A stretch of DNA of 64,000 nucleotides from Polyangium fumosum (lineage in GTDB: Bacteria > Myxococcota_A > Polyangia > Polyangiales > Polyangiaceae), in contig NZ_SSMQ01000001.1 in assembly GCF_005144585.1 (NCBI RefSeq), forward strand, positions 124,001 to 188,000, read 5' to 3'. The translations under genes were made by a program, and so were the position numbers. Under the pieces are notes generated by a model. That model had not been told where the DNA came from. It saw only the letters and a list, made by a program, of their open reading frames with translations, and did not search any database. Numbering within the stretch: the first letter of the stretch is position 1; each line of letters starts with the position of its first letter. Shown piece by piece: positions 14,732 to 23,592 of this stretch.

Positions 14732-17700
14732 ATGGCCCCCTTCGTCCCCTGTTCGCTCGGCGCTTTCGCCGCCGCGCGCCTGATCGGGCGCGGCGGCAGC
14801 GGGGAAGCGTGGCTCGGGCAGCACAGGCCCTCGGGCGCGGACGTGGTGCTCAAGATCCCGCACGCGCCCGTCGGCGGGGAAGCCGCGGCTTTCCGGCGGA
14901 TCCAGGCCGAGGCGAGGATCGCCTCCGAGGTCACGGGCCCCCACGTGCTCGGCGTGCTCGACTTCGGTCGCGTCACGCCCGCCGAGTCCGCGGCGGCGCG
15001 CGGGCGCCTCGTCGCGGGGCAGCCCTACCTGGTCCTGCCGTACGCGTCCCTCGGCTCCCTCGCGGGGTATGTCGGGCGCTTGCCGTTCGAGGCCGTGCGC
15101 GTGGTGCTGCTCGACGTCCTGCGAGGGCTCTCGACGCTGCACGCCCGCGAGGTGGTCCACCGCGACATCAAGCCCGCCAACGTGCTGCTCTTTCCCGACG
15201 AGGGCGCGCCCTCCGTCCGCGCCGTCGTGGCCGATCTAGGGCTCTGCCTCGTTCCGAGCCGCCCCGAGGCGCTCGTCGCGCGGGAGACGTCGGCGCAGGG
15301 CGGCACCCCGGGCTACATGGCTCCGGAGCAACACAAGGGCGCCTTGCGCGACCTGGGCCCATGGACGGACCTGTACGCCGTGGGGTTGCTCGCCGCGGAG
15401 CTCGTCGTGGGCAGCGCGAGGCCACGCGGGTTCGATGCGTGGATCGCGGCCCTGACGGCGGAGGCGCCGCGGGAGCGACCGCGGTCAGCAGCCGAAGCGG
15501 CGCACTGGCTCGGGGCGATCGGCGGCGAGGGCGCCCAGGCGGACCGGCGTGCGCTCTCCGCGGGGATCCGCGTCGCGCGCGAGGCCGCGGCGTCGATCGA
15601 CATGGACGCCGCGGCGCGGGTGACGACCGCGCCCTTCGTGGAGGTGCTCGACGTGGCACCGGCGCGGACGGCGCGCAGGGTCGGCGAGGTGCCGGCGGCG
15701 CGTGGCGGTCGGCCGGTCGCCTTCACCCCGAGCCTGACCTTCCCCGACGATCCCCAGGACGCGCCGCTGCCGCCGGGCCTCGGCGCGGGCGTGTGCGCGC
15801 TTCGCCGTCCGCCGCTCGTGGGGCAACGTGCGCTCCGCGCGTGCCTCTGGGACGCGCTGATCGAGGCATGCCGCGCGCGCGCGCCCCGCGGGGTCGTCCT
15901 GACGGGGCCCGTGGGCTGCGGCCGGAGCCGGCTCGCCGGCTGGCTTGCCGAATCCGCGCACGAGAGGATCGGCGCACGGGCGGTGCGCGTCGAGGGGCGC
16001 GACGGCGACGGCCTCGGGGCGTTGTGGGTCCGGGTGTTCGTGTCCGTGGGGGCCGGCGGCGATCGGGTCGCGCCCACGACCGAGGAGCGACGCGCGGCGC
16101 TCCTCACGTGGCTCGCCGGGCTCGCCGCGGATGCGAACGTGGTGGTGGTGGTCCTCGACGACGCCGAATCCGATCCCGAGGCGGTCGCGCTTGTGGCCGA
16201 TGCCCTGGAGACCACGAGCTTCTCCCTCGGTCCGGTCGTGTTCGTCCTCGCCCAGCGGCCCGAACCTCGCGCGCCGGCCGCCGCGGCGCTCGCGGCGCTC
16301 GGCGCGCGCCCCGGGGTTCGGGTGCTCCCCGTGCCACCTCTCGCGGACGCCGAGACCGAGCGCCTCCTCGCGAGCTTCATCGGCTCGGACGAGCGTACGC
16401 GGCAGCGGATCGCCGCGCGCGCCGAGGGCAGCCCCCTCTTTGCCTGCCAGCTCGTGCGCGACTGGGTCCAGCGCGGCGTGCTCGTCCCGGGCGCGCGTGG
16501 CCTCGCGCTCGCCGGCCCCGAGCCGCCGATCCCCGACTCGCTCGTCGCCCTCTTCCAGGACGAGCTCGACGCCGTGCTCGCCTCCCGCGACGCGGCGTTC
16601 GGCCACGCTGCGGCTCTCGTGGTGCTGCTCGGCGGCGACGATGGCCGTGGCTGCTTCTCGCGGGCCTGCGCGCGCGTCGGCGTCGCTGCCCCGCGCGACC
16701 TCGCCGAGGTGCTGCTCGACGCCGGGCTCATGATCCGCGTCGAGGGGGGCTTCACCCTCTCGCACGCCATCCTCCGCGAGGTGCTCTTGCGACGGCTCGA
16801 CGGCGATCCCGTGCTCCCGGCGCTCCACCTCGCGTGCGCCGCGGCGCTGCTCGACGGGCGCGAAGGCCCGCGGATGCCGCCCCGGGCCGCCCTCGCGGCG
16901 GCGCGCCACTTCGAGCAGGCCGGGGAGCCCGAGCGCGCGCTCGAGGCCCTGCGGGCCATTTCGTTTGTCGACCTCGGCGCGGCCGACGCTGCTGCGATGC
17001 TCGATCGCCTCGACGCGCTCGCGGCGCGTCTCGCCGCGCGCCCGCGGGCCTTGCCTGCTTTGTGGGCGCTCGCGGCCCGCGGGCATTACCAGCGTGGCGA
17101 CAGCGCGCAGGCCGAGTCCGCGGCGCGCCGCGCCCTCGCGGCGGAAGCGCTCGAAGATCCTCGCGCTCGTTTCGACGCGCTCCTCGCCCTCGGCGCGGCG
17201 GCCACGAGCCGCGGCGCCATCGACGAAGCCCTTGCGCTCGGCGACGAGCTCGATGCCCTGGCGGCGCGTCTCGGGGATCCCACCGATGCGCTCCTCGCTG
17301 CGATGCACCGCGGGCGTGCGGAGCTCGTGGGTTGCCGCCCCGCGGCGTGCCTCGGGATCGTCGACGCCTCCCTCGCGCAGAGCGCCGGGGCGGATCCGCG
17401 GGTCGTCGCCCGTGCGCGCACCGTGGCCGCCGACGCGGCCTCCCTCGCGGGCCTGCTCGACGATGCGGCGCTGCGCTGCGAGCAGGTCCTCGCGGCCCTC
17501 GGCGAAGGCGCGGCGGGCCACCTTGCGGCGCACGTGCTCGTCACGCTCGCCGACGTCGACATGCGGCGGGGTCGTTTCGACGCAGCCATCCAGTGGAGCC
17601 GGCGGGCTGCGGCGGCGGCGCATCACCGGGCTCCCGTCGTGGGGTATGCGAAGGGCAACGCTGCGTACGCGATGCTCCGCGCGGGGCGCGTGGACGACGC

Positions 17701-18022
17701 GCGTGTCGAGGCCGAGGCAGCGCTCGGCCTCTTGCTGGAAGGGCAGCGGCATCGGCTCTGGTTTTTCCTCACCGGCCTCACGCTCCCTTCGCTTGCTGGG
17801 GAGGACGATCTTGCCCTCTTCGACGCGCGCTTCGAGACATGGGAAGCATTCTCCGGGACCACGCAGGTCTCGCTCGTCGAATGCGCGGAGGCGGCGCGGC
17901 TGGCCTCGCAGGTGCTCGCCGCGCGGGGCGAGACATTACGCGCCTCCCGTGCCCAGGCCCTCTCGGAGGAGCTCTTTCGTCGCCTCGGCCGTTCCGGATC
18001 CGCTAGCATGCCCGCATGCTGA
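14732..18022 (+). CDS. Ser/Thr protein kinase fused to ATPase and TPR-like region
   Basis: The 1,096-residue protein starts with a eukaryotic-type kinase: Gly loop LIGRGGSGEAWLG (17-29), Lys41, HRDIKPAN (143-150), an unusual DLG at 168 in place of DFG, and GYMAPEQ. A STAND/AAA-type ATPase follows, with Walker A GPVGCGRS (392-399) and Walker B VLDDAE (474-479). The last ~450 residues are Ala-rich helical repeats of TPR type. This layout matches large multidomain regulators such as PknK-like proteins. The ATG at 14732 places the Gly loop at the usual distance; a longer frame upstream lies over the divergent FHA gene. Its stop overlaps the next gene (18016) by 7 bases, so both are probably cotranslated. 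Confidence 0.9.
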   Translation: MAPFVPCSLGAFAAARLIGRGGSGEAWLGQHRPSGADVVLKIPHAPVGGEAAAFRRIQAEARIASEVTGPHVLGVLDFGRVTPAESAAARGRLVAGQPYLVLPYASLGSLAGYVGRLPFEAVRVVLLDVLRGLSTLHAREVVHRDIKPANVLLFPDEGAPSVRAVVADLGLCLVPSRPEALVARETSAQGGTPGYMAPEQHKGALRDLGPWTDLYAVGLLAAELVVGSARPRGFDAWIAALTAEAPRERPRSAAEAAHWLGAIGGEGAQADRRALSAGIRVAREAAASIDMDAAARVTTAPFVEVLDVAPARTARRVGEVPAARGGRPVAFTPSLTFPDDPQDAPLPPGLGAGVCALRRPPLVGQRALRACLWDALIEACRARAPRGVVLTGPVGCGRSRLAGWLAESAHERIGARAVRVEGRDGDGLGALWVRVFVSVGAGGDRVAPTTEERRAALLTWLAGLAADANVVVVVLDDAESDPEAVALVADALETTSFSLGPVVFVLAQRPEPRAPAAAALAALGARPGVRVLPVPPLADAETERLLASFIGSDERTRQRIAARAEGSPLFACQLVRDWVQRGVLVPGARGLALAGPEPPIPDSLVALFQDELDAVLASRDAAFGHAAALVVLLGGDDGRGCFSRACARVGVAAPRDLAEVLLDAGLMIRVEGGFTLSHAILREVLLRRLDGDPVLPALHLACAAALLDGREGPRMPPRAALAAARHFEQAGEPERALEALRAISFVDLGAADAAAMLDRLDALAARLAARPRALPALWALAARGHYQRGDSAQAESAARRALAAEALEDPRARFDALLALGAAATSRGAIDEALALGDELDALAARLGDPTDALLAAMHRGRAELVGCRPAACLGIVDASLAQSAGADPRVVARARTVAADAASLAGLLDDAALRCEQVLAALGEGAAGHLAAHVLVTLADVDMRRGRFDAAIQWSRRAAAAAHHRAPVVGYAKGNAAYAMLRAGRVDDARVEAEAALGLLLEGQRHRLWFFLTGLTLPSLAGEDDLALFDARFETWEAFSGTTQVSLVECAEAARLASQVLAARGETLRASRAQALSEELFRRLGRSGSASMPAC

Positions 18023-19071
18023 AACGCGCGCTTTCTTTGGGTTTGATCACCACCACCTTCCTCCTCGCCGCATGCAGCGACGGAGGCTCGAACACGACGG
18101 GCTCCGGCGCCGGCGGCAGCGGCGCCGCGGGCGGCACCGGGGGCACCGGCGGAATGGGCGGGGCCGGCGGCACCGGCGGCACCGGCGGCGACGGCGGCAT
18201 GGGCGGGGCCGGCGGCATGGGCGGGGCCGGCGGCGGCGGGGTGGAGGTCGACCCGCTCGTCGGCGTCGGGACCGTCGAGCAGGTCCAGGGCAACTTCATG
18301 TTCACGGAGGGGCCGCAATGGAACCCCGCCACGAAGACGCTCCTCTTCACCGACATCCCCGCGAATCGCATCTACGAGCACACGCCGGGCGGCGCGATCG
18401 ACGTCTTCCGTGAGCCCAGCGCCAACACGAATGGCCTCGCCCTCGACCAAAACGGCCTCCTCATCGCCTGCGAGCACAGCGGCCGGCGCGTCTCGCGCAC
18501 GCTCGCGAATGGCACGCTCGCGAGCATCGCCGATACGTACGACGGCAAGAAGCTGAACAGCCCGAACGACGTCATCGTGCATTCGAATGGCACCGTGTAT
18601 TTCACGGATCCGCCCTACGGCCTTCCGGACCCCGGCCAGAGCGAGCTCGGCTTCTTCGGCGTCTTCCGCGTCACGCCCGGCGGCGAGGTCACGCTCGTCG
18701 CCGACGACATGCAGCGGCCGAATGGCATTGCGCTCTCGCCCGACGAGAAGACGCTCTACGTCGCCGACACCGCCACCAGCGAGCTGCGCGCCTGGCCGGT
18801 GAACGCCGACGGCTCGCTCGGGGCCGGGAGCAAGCTCGTGAGCACGAGCCAGGGCCCCGACGGAATGGCCGTCGACGCGAAGGGCAACCTCTTCGTCACC
18901 ACGTCGGCCGGCGTCGAGGTGTACAGCCCCGCGGGCAAGCTTTATGGCGCCATCGTGGTCCCCCAGCAGCCCGCGAACTGCGCGTTCGGCGGCGACGACA
19001 AGAAGACGCTCTACATCACGGCGCGGACCGCCCTGTACCGCGTGACGCTCCAGGGCGCCGGCCTCTACTGA
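18016..19071 (+). CDS. SMP-30/gluconolactonase-like lipoprotein
   Basis: The 351-residue protein has a lipobox LLAAC (Cys20) and a long Gly-rich linker (about 28-75). The rest is a six-bladed beta-propeller of the SMP-30/gluconolactonase/LRE type. The metal-binding marks FTEGPQWN, SPNDVIV and LYVADT are present in order, so hydrolase activity on a lactone is plausible though the substrate is unknown. The ATG overlaps the TGA of the kinase gene upstream (ATGCTGA), giving translational coupling. Its 3' end lies 6 bp from the convergent OPT gene. Confidence 0.8.
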   Translation: MLKRALSLGLITTTFLLAACSDGGSNTTGSGAGGSGAAGGTGGTGGMGGAGGTGGTGGDGGMGGAGGMGGAGGGGVEVDPLVGVGTVEQVQGNFMFTEGPQWNPATKTLLFTDIPANRIYEHTPGGAIDVFREPSANTNGLALDQNGLLIACEHSGRRVSRTLANGTLASIADTYDGKKLNSPNDVIVHSNGTVYFTDPPYGLPDPGQSELGFFGVFRVTPGGEVTLVADDMQRPNGIALSPDEKTLYVADTATSELRAWPVNADGSLGAGSKLVSTSQGPDGMAVDAKGNLFVTTSAGVEVYSPAGKLYGAIVVPQQPANCAFGGDDKKTLYITARTALYRVTLQGAGLY

Positions 19072-19077
19072 TTCGCC

Positions 19078-20925
19078 TCACATCCGCCCCGCCGCCCAGA
19101 TTGCCACCGCCACGCCCATCACGCTCTCGCCGGCGACGAACCCCGAGGCCGTCGCCGTCGTGTAAAGCTCGTCCTTCTTGGGGAACTTCCAGGCCAGAAT
19201 CGCGGCGACCGCGCCCCCCACGAAAAGCGTAAAACTCGTCGACGCCGGCAGGATGAACGCGAGCCCGATGCCCAGCGGCGACGGCACCCAAGGGGCGAGG
19301 CGCTTCGGCCCGAGCTCGCCCACGATCGTGCAAACCACGGCGACGCCCGCCGCGATGGCCATGATCATGGGCGTCTCGGGCGGCAGGCCGGCGAAGCCTT
19401 GCTTCAGGAACTCGGCTGCGCCTTTGAACATCTGCACGCCCGGGGCGGGGTATTTCGTGCCGAGCAGCTCCAGCGGGAAGGCCTTGGCGAAGATCAGCGC
19501 CGTGACGAACCCGCCCGTCACGACCCCGAAGAGCTGCGCGAGGAGCTGCTTTTGCGGCGACGCGCCGAGGAGCCGGCCCGTCTTCAGGTCCTGCATCATG
19601 TCGCCGCAGCTATTGGCCCCCGCGTTCGTCAGCCCCGCCGCCATCAGGCTGGCCTGTGTATGGCCGCCCGTGAGCACGGCGAAGAGGAACTGCGTCATCA
19701 TCGCCATCGGGCCGATCGGATTCACGTCCGTCTCGCCCATCGTCCGTGTCCCCACGAGCGCGAGCGCGCCCGCGAGCACGATGGCCGCGAGCGTCGTGCC
19801 CGGGTGCATGCCGAGGACGAGCCATTGCGTCCCGATCGCCAGGATCACCGCCGCGACGAGGCCCCCCACGAACCAGCGCCGTGGCACCTCCACGTCCTCG
19901 CGCACCACCTCGCCCGGCGCCTTCGCGCCCATGGCCCCGAGCGACCGCACCGACGCCGCGATCGACCCTCCTTTGAGCGCAAACGACACGAGCCCGCCCA
20001 CCACGAGCATCACGACGCCCGGCCAAACGGTAAAACCGACCGCGTTGCCATAAAGCATCGGCGCATCCGACGTCGGCGTCACGATGCCGCGCCCGAGGGC
20101 CCACGGGACGACGCCTGTCCAGCAGAGCGCCGCGCCCACGGCCATCCACGCCGTCGTGCGCAGCCCGACCAGCGCCCCCGAGCCGAGCGTCATGAGCGAC
20201 ACGTCGAGCCCCAGCGTGAGCCGCGCCAAGCTCATTCCGCCGAGGCTCGCGAACGCGAACGGCACCGTATCCGGGACGACCCCGAGGCCCCCGCGCCCGA
20301 GGGCGAGCGCCGCGCCGATCCCCGTCGCCCAGAGCAATGCGCGTGCTTTCTGGGCCCCGCCTTCGCCCTCGCCGTGCAGCGCGAGCGTCGTCTGGGCTGC
20401 GGCGATCCCCGAGGGAAACTTCAGGTTTTCACGGTTGATCATCTGCCGCTTGAGCGGGATGGCGAAGAGCACGCCGAGCAGCGCGGCGGTGACGACCCAC
20501 GCCGTGATCTCCAGCAGCGAGAGCCGCCGCTCCGTCACGATCATGAGCGCCGGCACGGCCGTCACCATGCCGGCGCCGGCCATCGCGGCCGCGGCCGAGG
20601 CGGCCGTCTGCATGGTGTTGTTCTCCAGCACCGAGAACGCGGGCCCGGACACGACCCCGCGCCAGAGCCGGAACAGGAGCCACCCCGAGAGCGCCGCGGT
20701 GATCGAGGCGCCGTACGTGATGCCGATCGTGAACCCCGTGTAGAGGTTCGCGGCGGACAGCACCGAGCCGATCACGCACCCGAACACCACCGCGCGCAGC
20801 GTGAATTGCCGCTCCATGGGCCGGTAGACCTGCGCATACCACGCTTCGTCCGTGACCTGCCCGTGCACGTCCGCGGGCTCCTCGCCGTGCGGTTCGTTCG
20901 TGACGTCTGCTGGCAGGCTCGACAT
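19078..20925 (-). CDS. OPT-family oligopeptide/metal-chelate transporter
   Basis: The 615-residue membrane protein has about 14-16 hydrophobic segments and the features of the OPT family. These include SAANLYTGFTIGITYGASI, NTMQTAASAAAAM, LKFPSGIAAA and the motif GGHTQASLMAAGLTNAGANSCGDMMQDLKTG. Family members import small peptides or metal-chelates by proton symport. The start at 20925 is chosen from context; an ATG at 20970 is possible but gives a tail without family similarity. It is divergent from a lipoprotein at 21035 (109-bp gap) and convergent with the SMP-30 gene. No peptidase or binding protein is adjacent. Confidence 0.85.
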   Translation of the reverse strand: MSSLPADVTNEPHGEEPADVHGQVTDEAWYAQVYRPMERQFTLRAVVFGCVIGSVLSAANLYTGFTIGITYGASITAALSGWLLFRLWRGVVSGPAFSVLENNTMQTAASAAAAMAGAGMVTAVPALMIVTERRLSLLEITAWVVTAALLGVLFAIPLKRQMINRENLKFPSGIAAAQTTLALHGEGEGGAQKARALLWATGIGAALALGRGGLGVVPDTVPFAFASLGGMSLARLTLGLDVSLMTLGSGALVGLRTTAWMAVGAALCWTGVVPWALGRGIVTPTSDAPMLYGNAVGFTVWPGVVMLVVGGLVSFALKGGSIAASVRSLGAMGAKAPGEVVREDVEVPRRWFVGGLVAAVILAIGTQWLVLGMHPGTTLAAIVLAGALALVGTRTMGETDVNPIGPMAMMTQFLFAVLTGGHTQASLMAAGLTNAGANSCGDMMQDLKTGRLLGASPQKQLLAQLFGVVTGGFVTALIFAKAFPLELLGTKYPAPGVQMFKGAAEFLKQGFAGLPPETPMIMAIAAGVAVVCTIVGELGPKRLAPWVPSPLGIGLAFILPASTSFTLFVGGAVAAILAWKFPKKDELYTTATASGFVAGESVMGVAVAIWAAGRM

Positions 20926-21034
20926 GGATGCATCGTCCCAGCGGGAGAGGGTCGAGGTCAAGGCGCGCAAGGGTCCGCCCGAAGTACAACCGTTTCATCG
21001 TGATTTTCCGTGCGGACGTCCTAGACTCTCGAAC

Positions 21035-21706
21035 ATGCTTGGAAATCGAAGAGTTTCGTTCACTTCCATGTTTCTGGTCCTCGCCCTCGCCGCGTGCGGG
21101 GGACAAACCTCGGGCGGCGGCGACGGCGGCGCCGGGGGAAGCGGCGGCAACGGTGGCGCCGGCGGCGGCGGCAACGGCGGCGCCGGGGGCGGCGGTAACG
21201 GGGGCGGCGGCGGCAATGCGGCCTGCGACATCGGCGGCTCCTCGACGCTCCCCGGCGTCTCGGTCGAGTTCGTCACGACCGATTGCACGTACACCGTCGC
21301 CGAGGCCGCGGCCGGCATCAAGATCGATTACAACATCGTCGCGGCCTCCGAGGTCGCGAACGTCTATCCCGGGTCGCAGAGTAGCTGCGGACAGCCGGAC
21401 GAGAGCGGCCTCATTCCTCTCGCGGTCCTCTCCGGCGGCGATCAGAAGTATTGCCTCTGCGACGTCGGCATCTGCCCCGCCCCGGGCGACGTGCCGAACC
21501 CTGTCCCCGCGGGCACCTATCCCGGCTCGTTCACGTGGGACGGGGTCAACTGGAACGGCCCCAGCGACTTCGGCGCCCCGAAAGGCGAGCCCTTCCCGCC
21601 CGGCGATTACACGCTCAGCGTGAGCGCCATTGGCGAGTACGACGAGGCCGGCGCGAAGAAACCCTTCAAGGTCGAAGGCACGTTCGTCCTGCACCTCGTG
21701 CCCTGA
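21035..21706 (+). CDS. Gly-rich-linker lipoprotein of unknown function
   Basis: The 223-residue protein has a lipobox LALAAC (Cys21) and a Gly-rich linker (about 28-63). The mature domain (about 160 residues) is beta-rich, with Cys pairs (CDIGG, DCTYTV, SSCGQPD, CLCDVGICPAP). It ends FKVEGTFVLHLVP. No family is recognised. It is divergent from the OPT transporter and followed by a strong hairpin at 21718. Confidence 0.7.
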   Translation: MLGNRRVSFTSMFLVLALAACGGQTSGGGDGGAGGSGGNGGAGGGGNGGAGGGGNGGGGGNAACDIGGSSTLPGVSVEFVTTDCTYTVAEAAAGIKIDYNIVAASEVANVYPGSQSSCGQPDESGLIPLAVLSGGDQKYCLCDVGICPAPGDVPNPVPAGTYPGSFTWDGVNWNGPSDFGAPKGEPFPPGDYTLSVSAIGEYDEAGAKKPFKVEGTFVLHLVP

Positions 21707-21717
21707 GCCGAAAGATC

Positions 21718-21745
21718 GAGGCGGCCGGGAACTTCCGGCCGCCTC
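21718..21745 (+). terminator. Candidate terminator hairpin
   Basis: A perfect 11-bp stem (GAGGCGGCCGG / CCGGCCGCCTC) with a 6-base loop starts 12 bp after the stop of the lipoprotein gene at 21706. No T tract follows, so it may be a weak or factor-assisted terminator. Confidence 0.5.
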
Positions 21746-21761
21746 CGCGCTCGGATCGGGC

Positions 21762-23396
21762 ATGTCGATCCGCCGGCTCGCCCCCGCCCTCCTCCTCGTC
21801 CTCGCGGCTTGCACCAAAGCCACGCCCGGCCCCGAGGCCGCCTCGCCCGCGGCGCCTGCGCCGAAGACCCTCGCCAAGACCCCACCCCCGCCCGTCGACG
21901 AGCCCCTCACGCCCCCCGTCGTCCAGAGCGACGCGCCTGCGTCCGTCGCCGTCGCGCCTGCGCCCGTCCCCGACGAGCCCCTCGCGCCGCCCGTCGATAC
22001 CCGTTCTGCCGACCCCCTCATCGCAAAAGGGTCGATGTGGGGGGACGCCGGCGGGGACAAGAAAGAAGGGTCCGGCGGCCTGGGTTTGTCAGGGATCGGC
22101 GAGGGCGGCGGCGGGCGCGGGGAGGGCATTGGGCTCGGCACCATCGGCGTGATTGGACGCGGGGCCGGCGTGGGCTCGGGCGCGGGCTTTGGATCGGGCC
22201 ATGGCAGGCTCGGCGGCTCGCCCCGCGCGCCCGCGGGCGTGCGCGTGGGACCGGGCGGCCTCGGCGCGGCCGCGCAATCGCAGGGCGGCGTGCGCACGGG
22301 CGAATGGGACGACAACGCGAACTACCGCGAATTCGCCCGCTGGCTCGGCAAGGAGCGCGCCCCGGGCGCCGCGACGATGGACCTCTCCGCGCGCCGCTTC
22401 CTCGTCGTGCGGGACAGCGCGGGCAAACCCGTCCCGAGCTGCCCCATCGAGGTGCGTGACGCCGCGGGGACGACGCTCTCGCTCCGCACGACCGCGAATG
22501 GCCGCGCCCTTCTGTTTCCGCGCGCCGAGGGATTGAAGGGCCCGGACCTCGTGGCCACGGCGCGCTGCCAGGGCGAATCCGTCGCGAAGACGACCACGCT
22601 CTCCCCGGGCGACGGCGTCGTCGACCTCGCCCTCTCCGGCACGCGTGTCCTGCCCGAGGCGCAGACCATCGACGTGGCCTTCGTCCTCGACACGACGGGC
22701 TCGATGTCCGAAGAAATCCACGCGCTGCGCGACACGCTCGAAAAGGTGGCCGGCGCGCTCTCCAAAATGAACGTCCGCCCGCGCGTGGGCCTCGTCGAGT
22801 ACCGCGACCGCAGCGACGAATACGTGACCCGCATGCACCAGATGACCACGGACGTCACCGGCCTCCAGGCCCGGATCGCCACCCTCAGCGCGGGCGGCGG
22901 CGGCGACACGCCGGAGCACGTGAACGAGGCGCTCCGCGTCGCCGTGCGTGGCCTCCGTTTCCGGCCCGAATCGCTGGCGCGCCTCGTCTTTTTGATCGGC
23001 GACGCGCCCCCGCACCTCGATTACGCGCAGGACGAGGGGTATGCCGGCGCGATGAAGGAAGCGAGCCACGCAGGCGTGCAGGTCTATTCGATCGCGGCCT
23101 CGGGCATGGATACCCTCGGGCAGGTGGTCTTCCGGCAAATCGCGCAATACACCGGCGGAACGCACATGTTCGTCCTGCGCGGCGGCGCGGGGCCGGAGTC
23201 GGTGGGCGGCGGCGATCCGCGCGCGAGCTGCGGCGGCACGCACACCGATTACACGAGCGGAAACCTCGACGCGCTCATCCTGGGAAAGGTGCAGGGAGCG
23301 ATCGCGGCGAGGGACGCGGATCCGATGCGAATCGCCGGCCTCCACCAGGACGAGAAGGACCGGCCTTGTGATCAGCGGATCGTGATGGCGCGGTGA
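21762..23396 (+). CDS. VWA-domain lipoprotein
   Basis: The 544-residue protein has a lipobox LVLAAC (Cys17). A Pro/Ala-rich then Gly-rich low-complexity region spans about 20-195. A short beta-sandwich (about 210-300, RRFLVVRDSAGKPVPSCPI) resembles carboxypeptidase-regulatory-like folds. A von Willebrand type A domain starts near residue 305 with the MIDAS motif DTTGS (310-314), and includes VGLVEYRDRS and LVFLIGDAPPHLDY. VWA domains bind protein partners through a divalent metal. The Ser at position 4 of the MIDAS is kept, but the usual DxSxS is DTTGS. It is a likely surface adhesion or complex-assembly protein. It follows the hairpin at 21718, so probably has its own promoter. Confidence 0.8.
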   Translation: MSIRRLAPALLLVLAACTKATPGPEAASPAAPAPKTLAKTPPPPVDEPLTPPVVQSDAPASVAVAPAPVPDEPLAPPVDTRSADPLIAKGSMWGDAGGDKKEGSGGLGLSGIGEGGGGRGEGIGLGTIGVIGRGAGVGSGAGFGSGHGRLGGSPRAPAGVRVGPGGLGAAAQSQGGVRTGEWDDNANYREFARWLGKERAPGAATMDLSARRFLVVRDSAGKPVPSCPIEVRDAAGTTLSLRTTANGRALLFPRAEGLKGPDLVATARCQGESVAKTTTLSPGDGVVDLALSGTRVLPEAQTIDVAFVLDTTGSMSEEIHALRDTLEKVAGALSKMNVRPRVGLVEYRDRSDEYVTRMHQMTTDVTGLQARIATLSAGGGGDTPEHVNEALRVAVRGLRFRPESLARLVFLIGDAPPHLDYAQDEGYAGAMKEASHAGVQVYSIAASGMDTLGQVVFRQIAQYTGGTHMFVLRGGAGPESVGGGDPRASCGGTHTDYTSGNLDALILGKVQGAIAARDADPMRIAGLHQDEKDRPCDQRIVMAR

Positions 23397-23485
23397 GTCG
23401 CGCGCCAGCACACCTGTGTCCATGTAGCAAGAAAATTCGACCTATCGCGAATCGTCCCACGGCGTCGAGGCGTGTCCTCGACCCG

Positions 23486-23514
23486 TGTACACGACGGCAC
23501 GATCGGCATATTCT
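23486..23514 (+). promoter_or_regulatory. Candidate sigma70-type promoter for the kinase gene
   Basis: TGTACA (23486-23491), a 17-bp spacer and TATTCT (23509-23514), each matching consensus at four of six positions, lie 79 bp before the GTG start at 23593. A GTCGAG/CTCGAC dyad lies just upstream. Confidence 0.4.
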
Positions 23515-23592
23515 CTCCTCGATGCAGGGTTCGGTTTTTCCGGGCCCCCGCGCTCGCGCGCGCGGATGCCGCGTCCTTGAACAGGAGGGAAC

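Noticed and set aside
15485-17752. Long minus-strand open frame of 755 codons
   Set aside because: Shadow of the kinase gene; composition is Arg/Ala-rich without domains.
14695-18006. 1,103-codon Arg/Gly-rich frame on the plus strand
   Set aside because: Out-of-frame shadow of the kinase gene with no motif.
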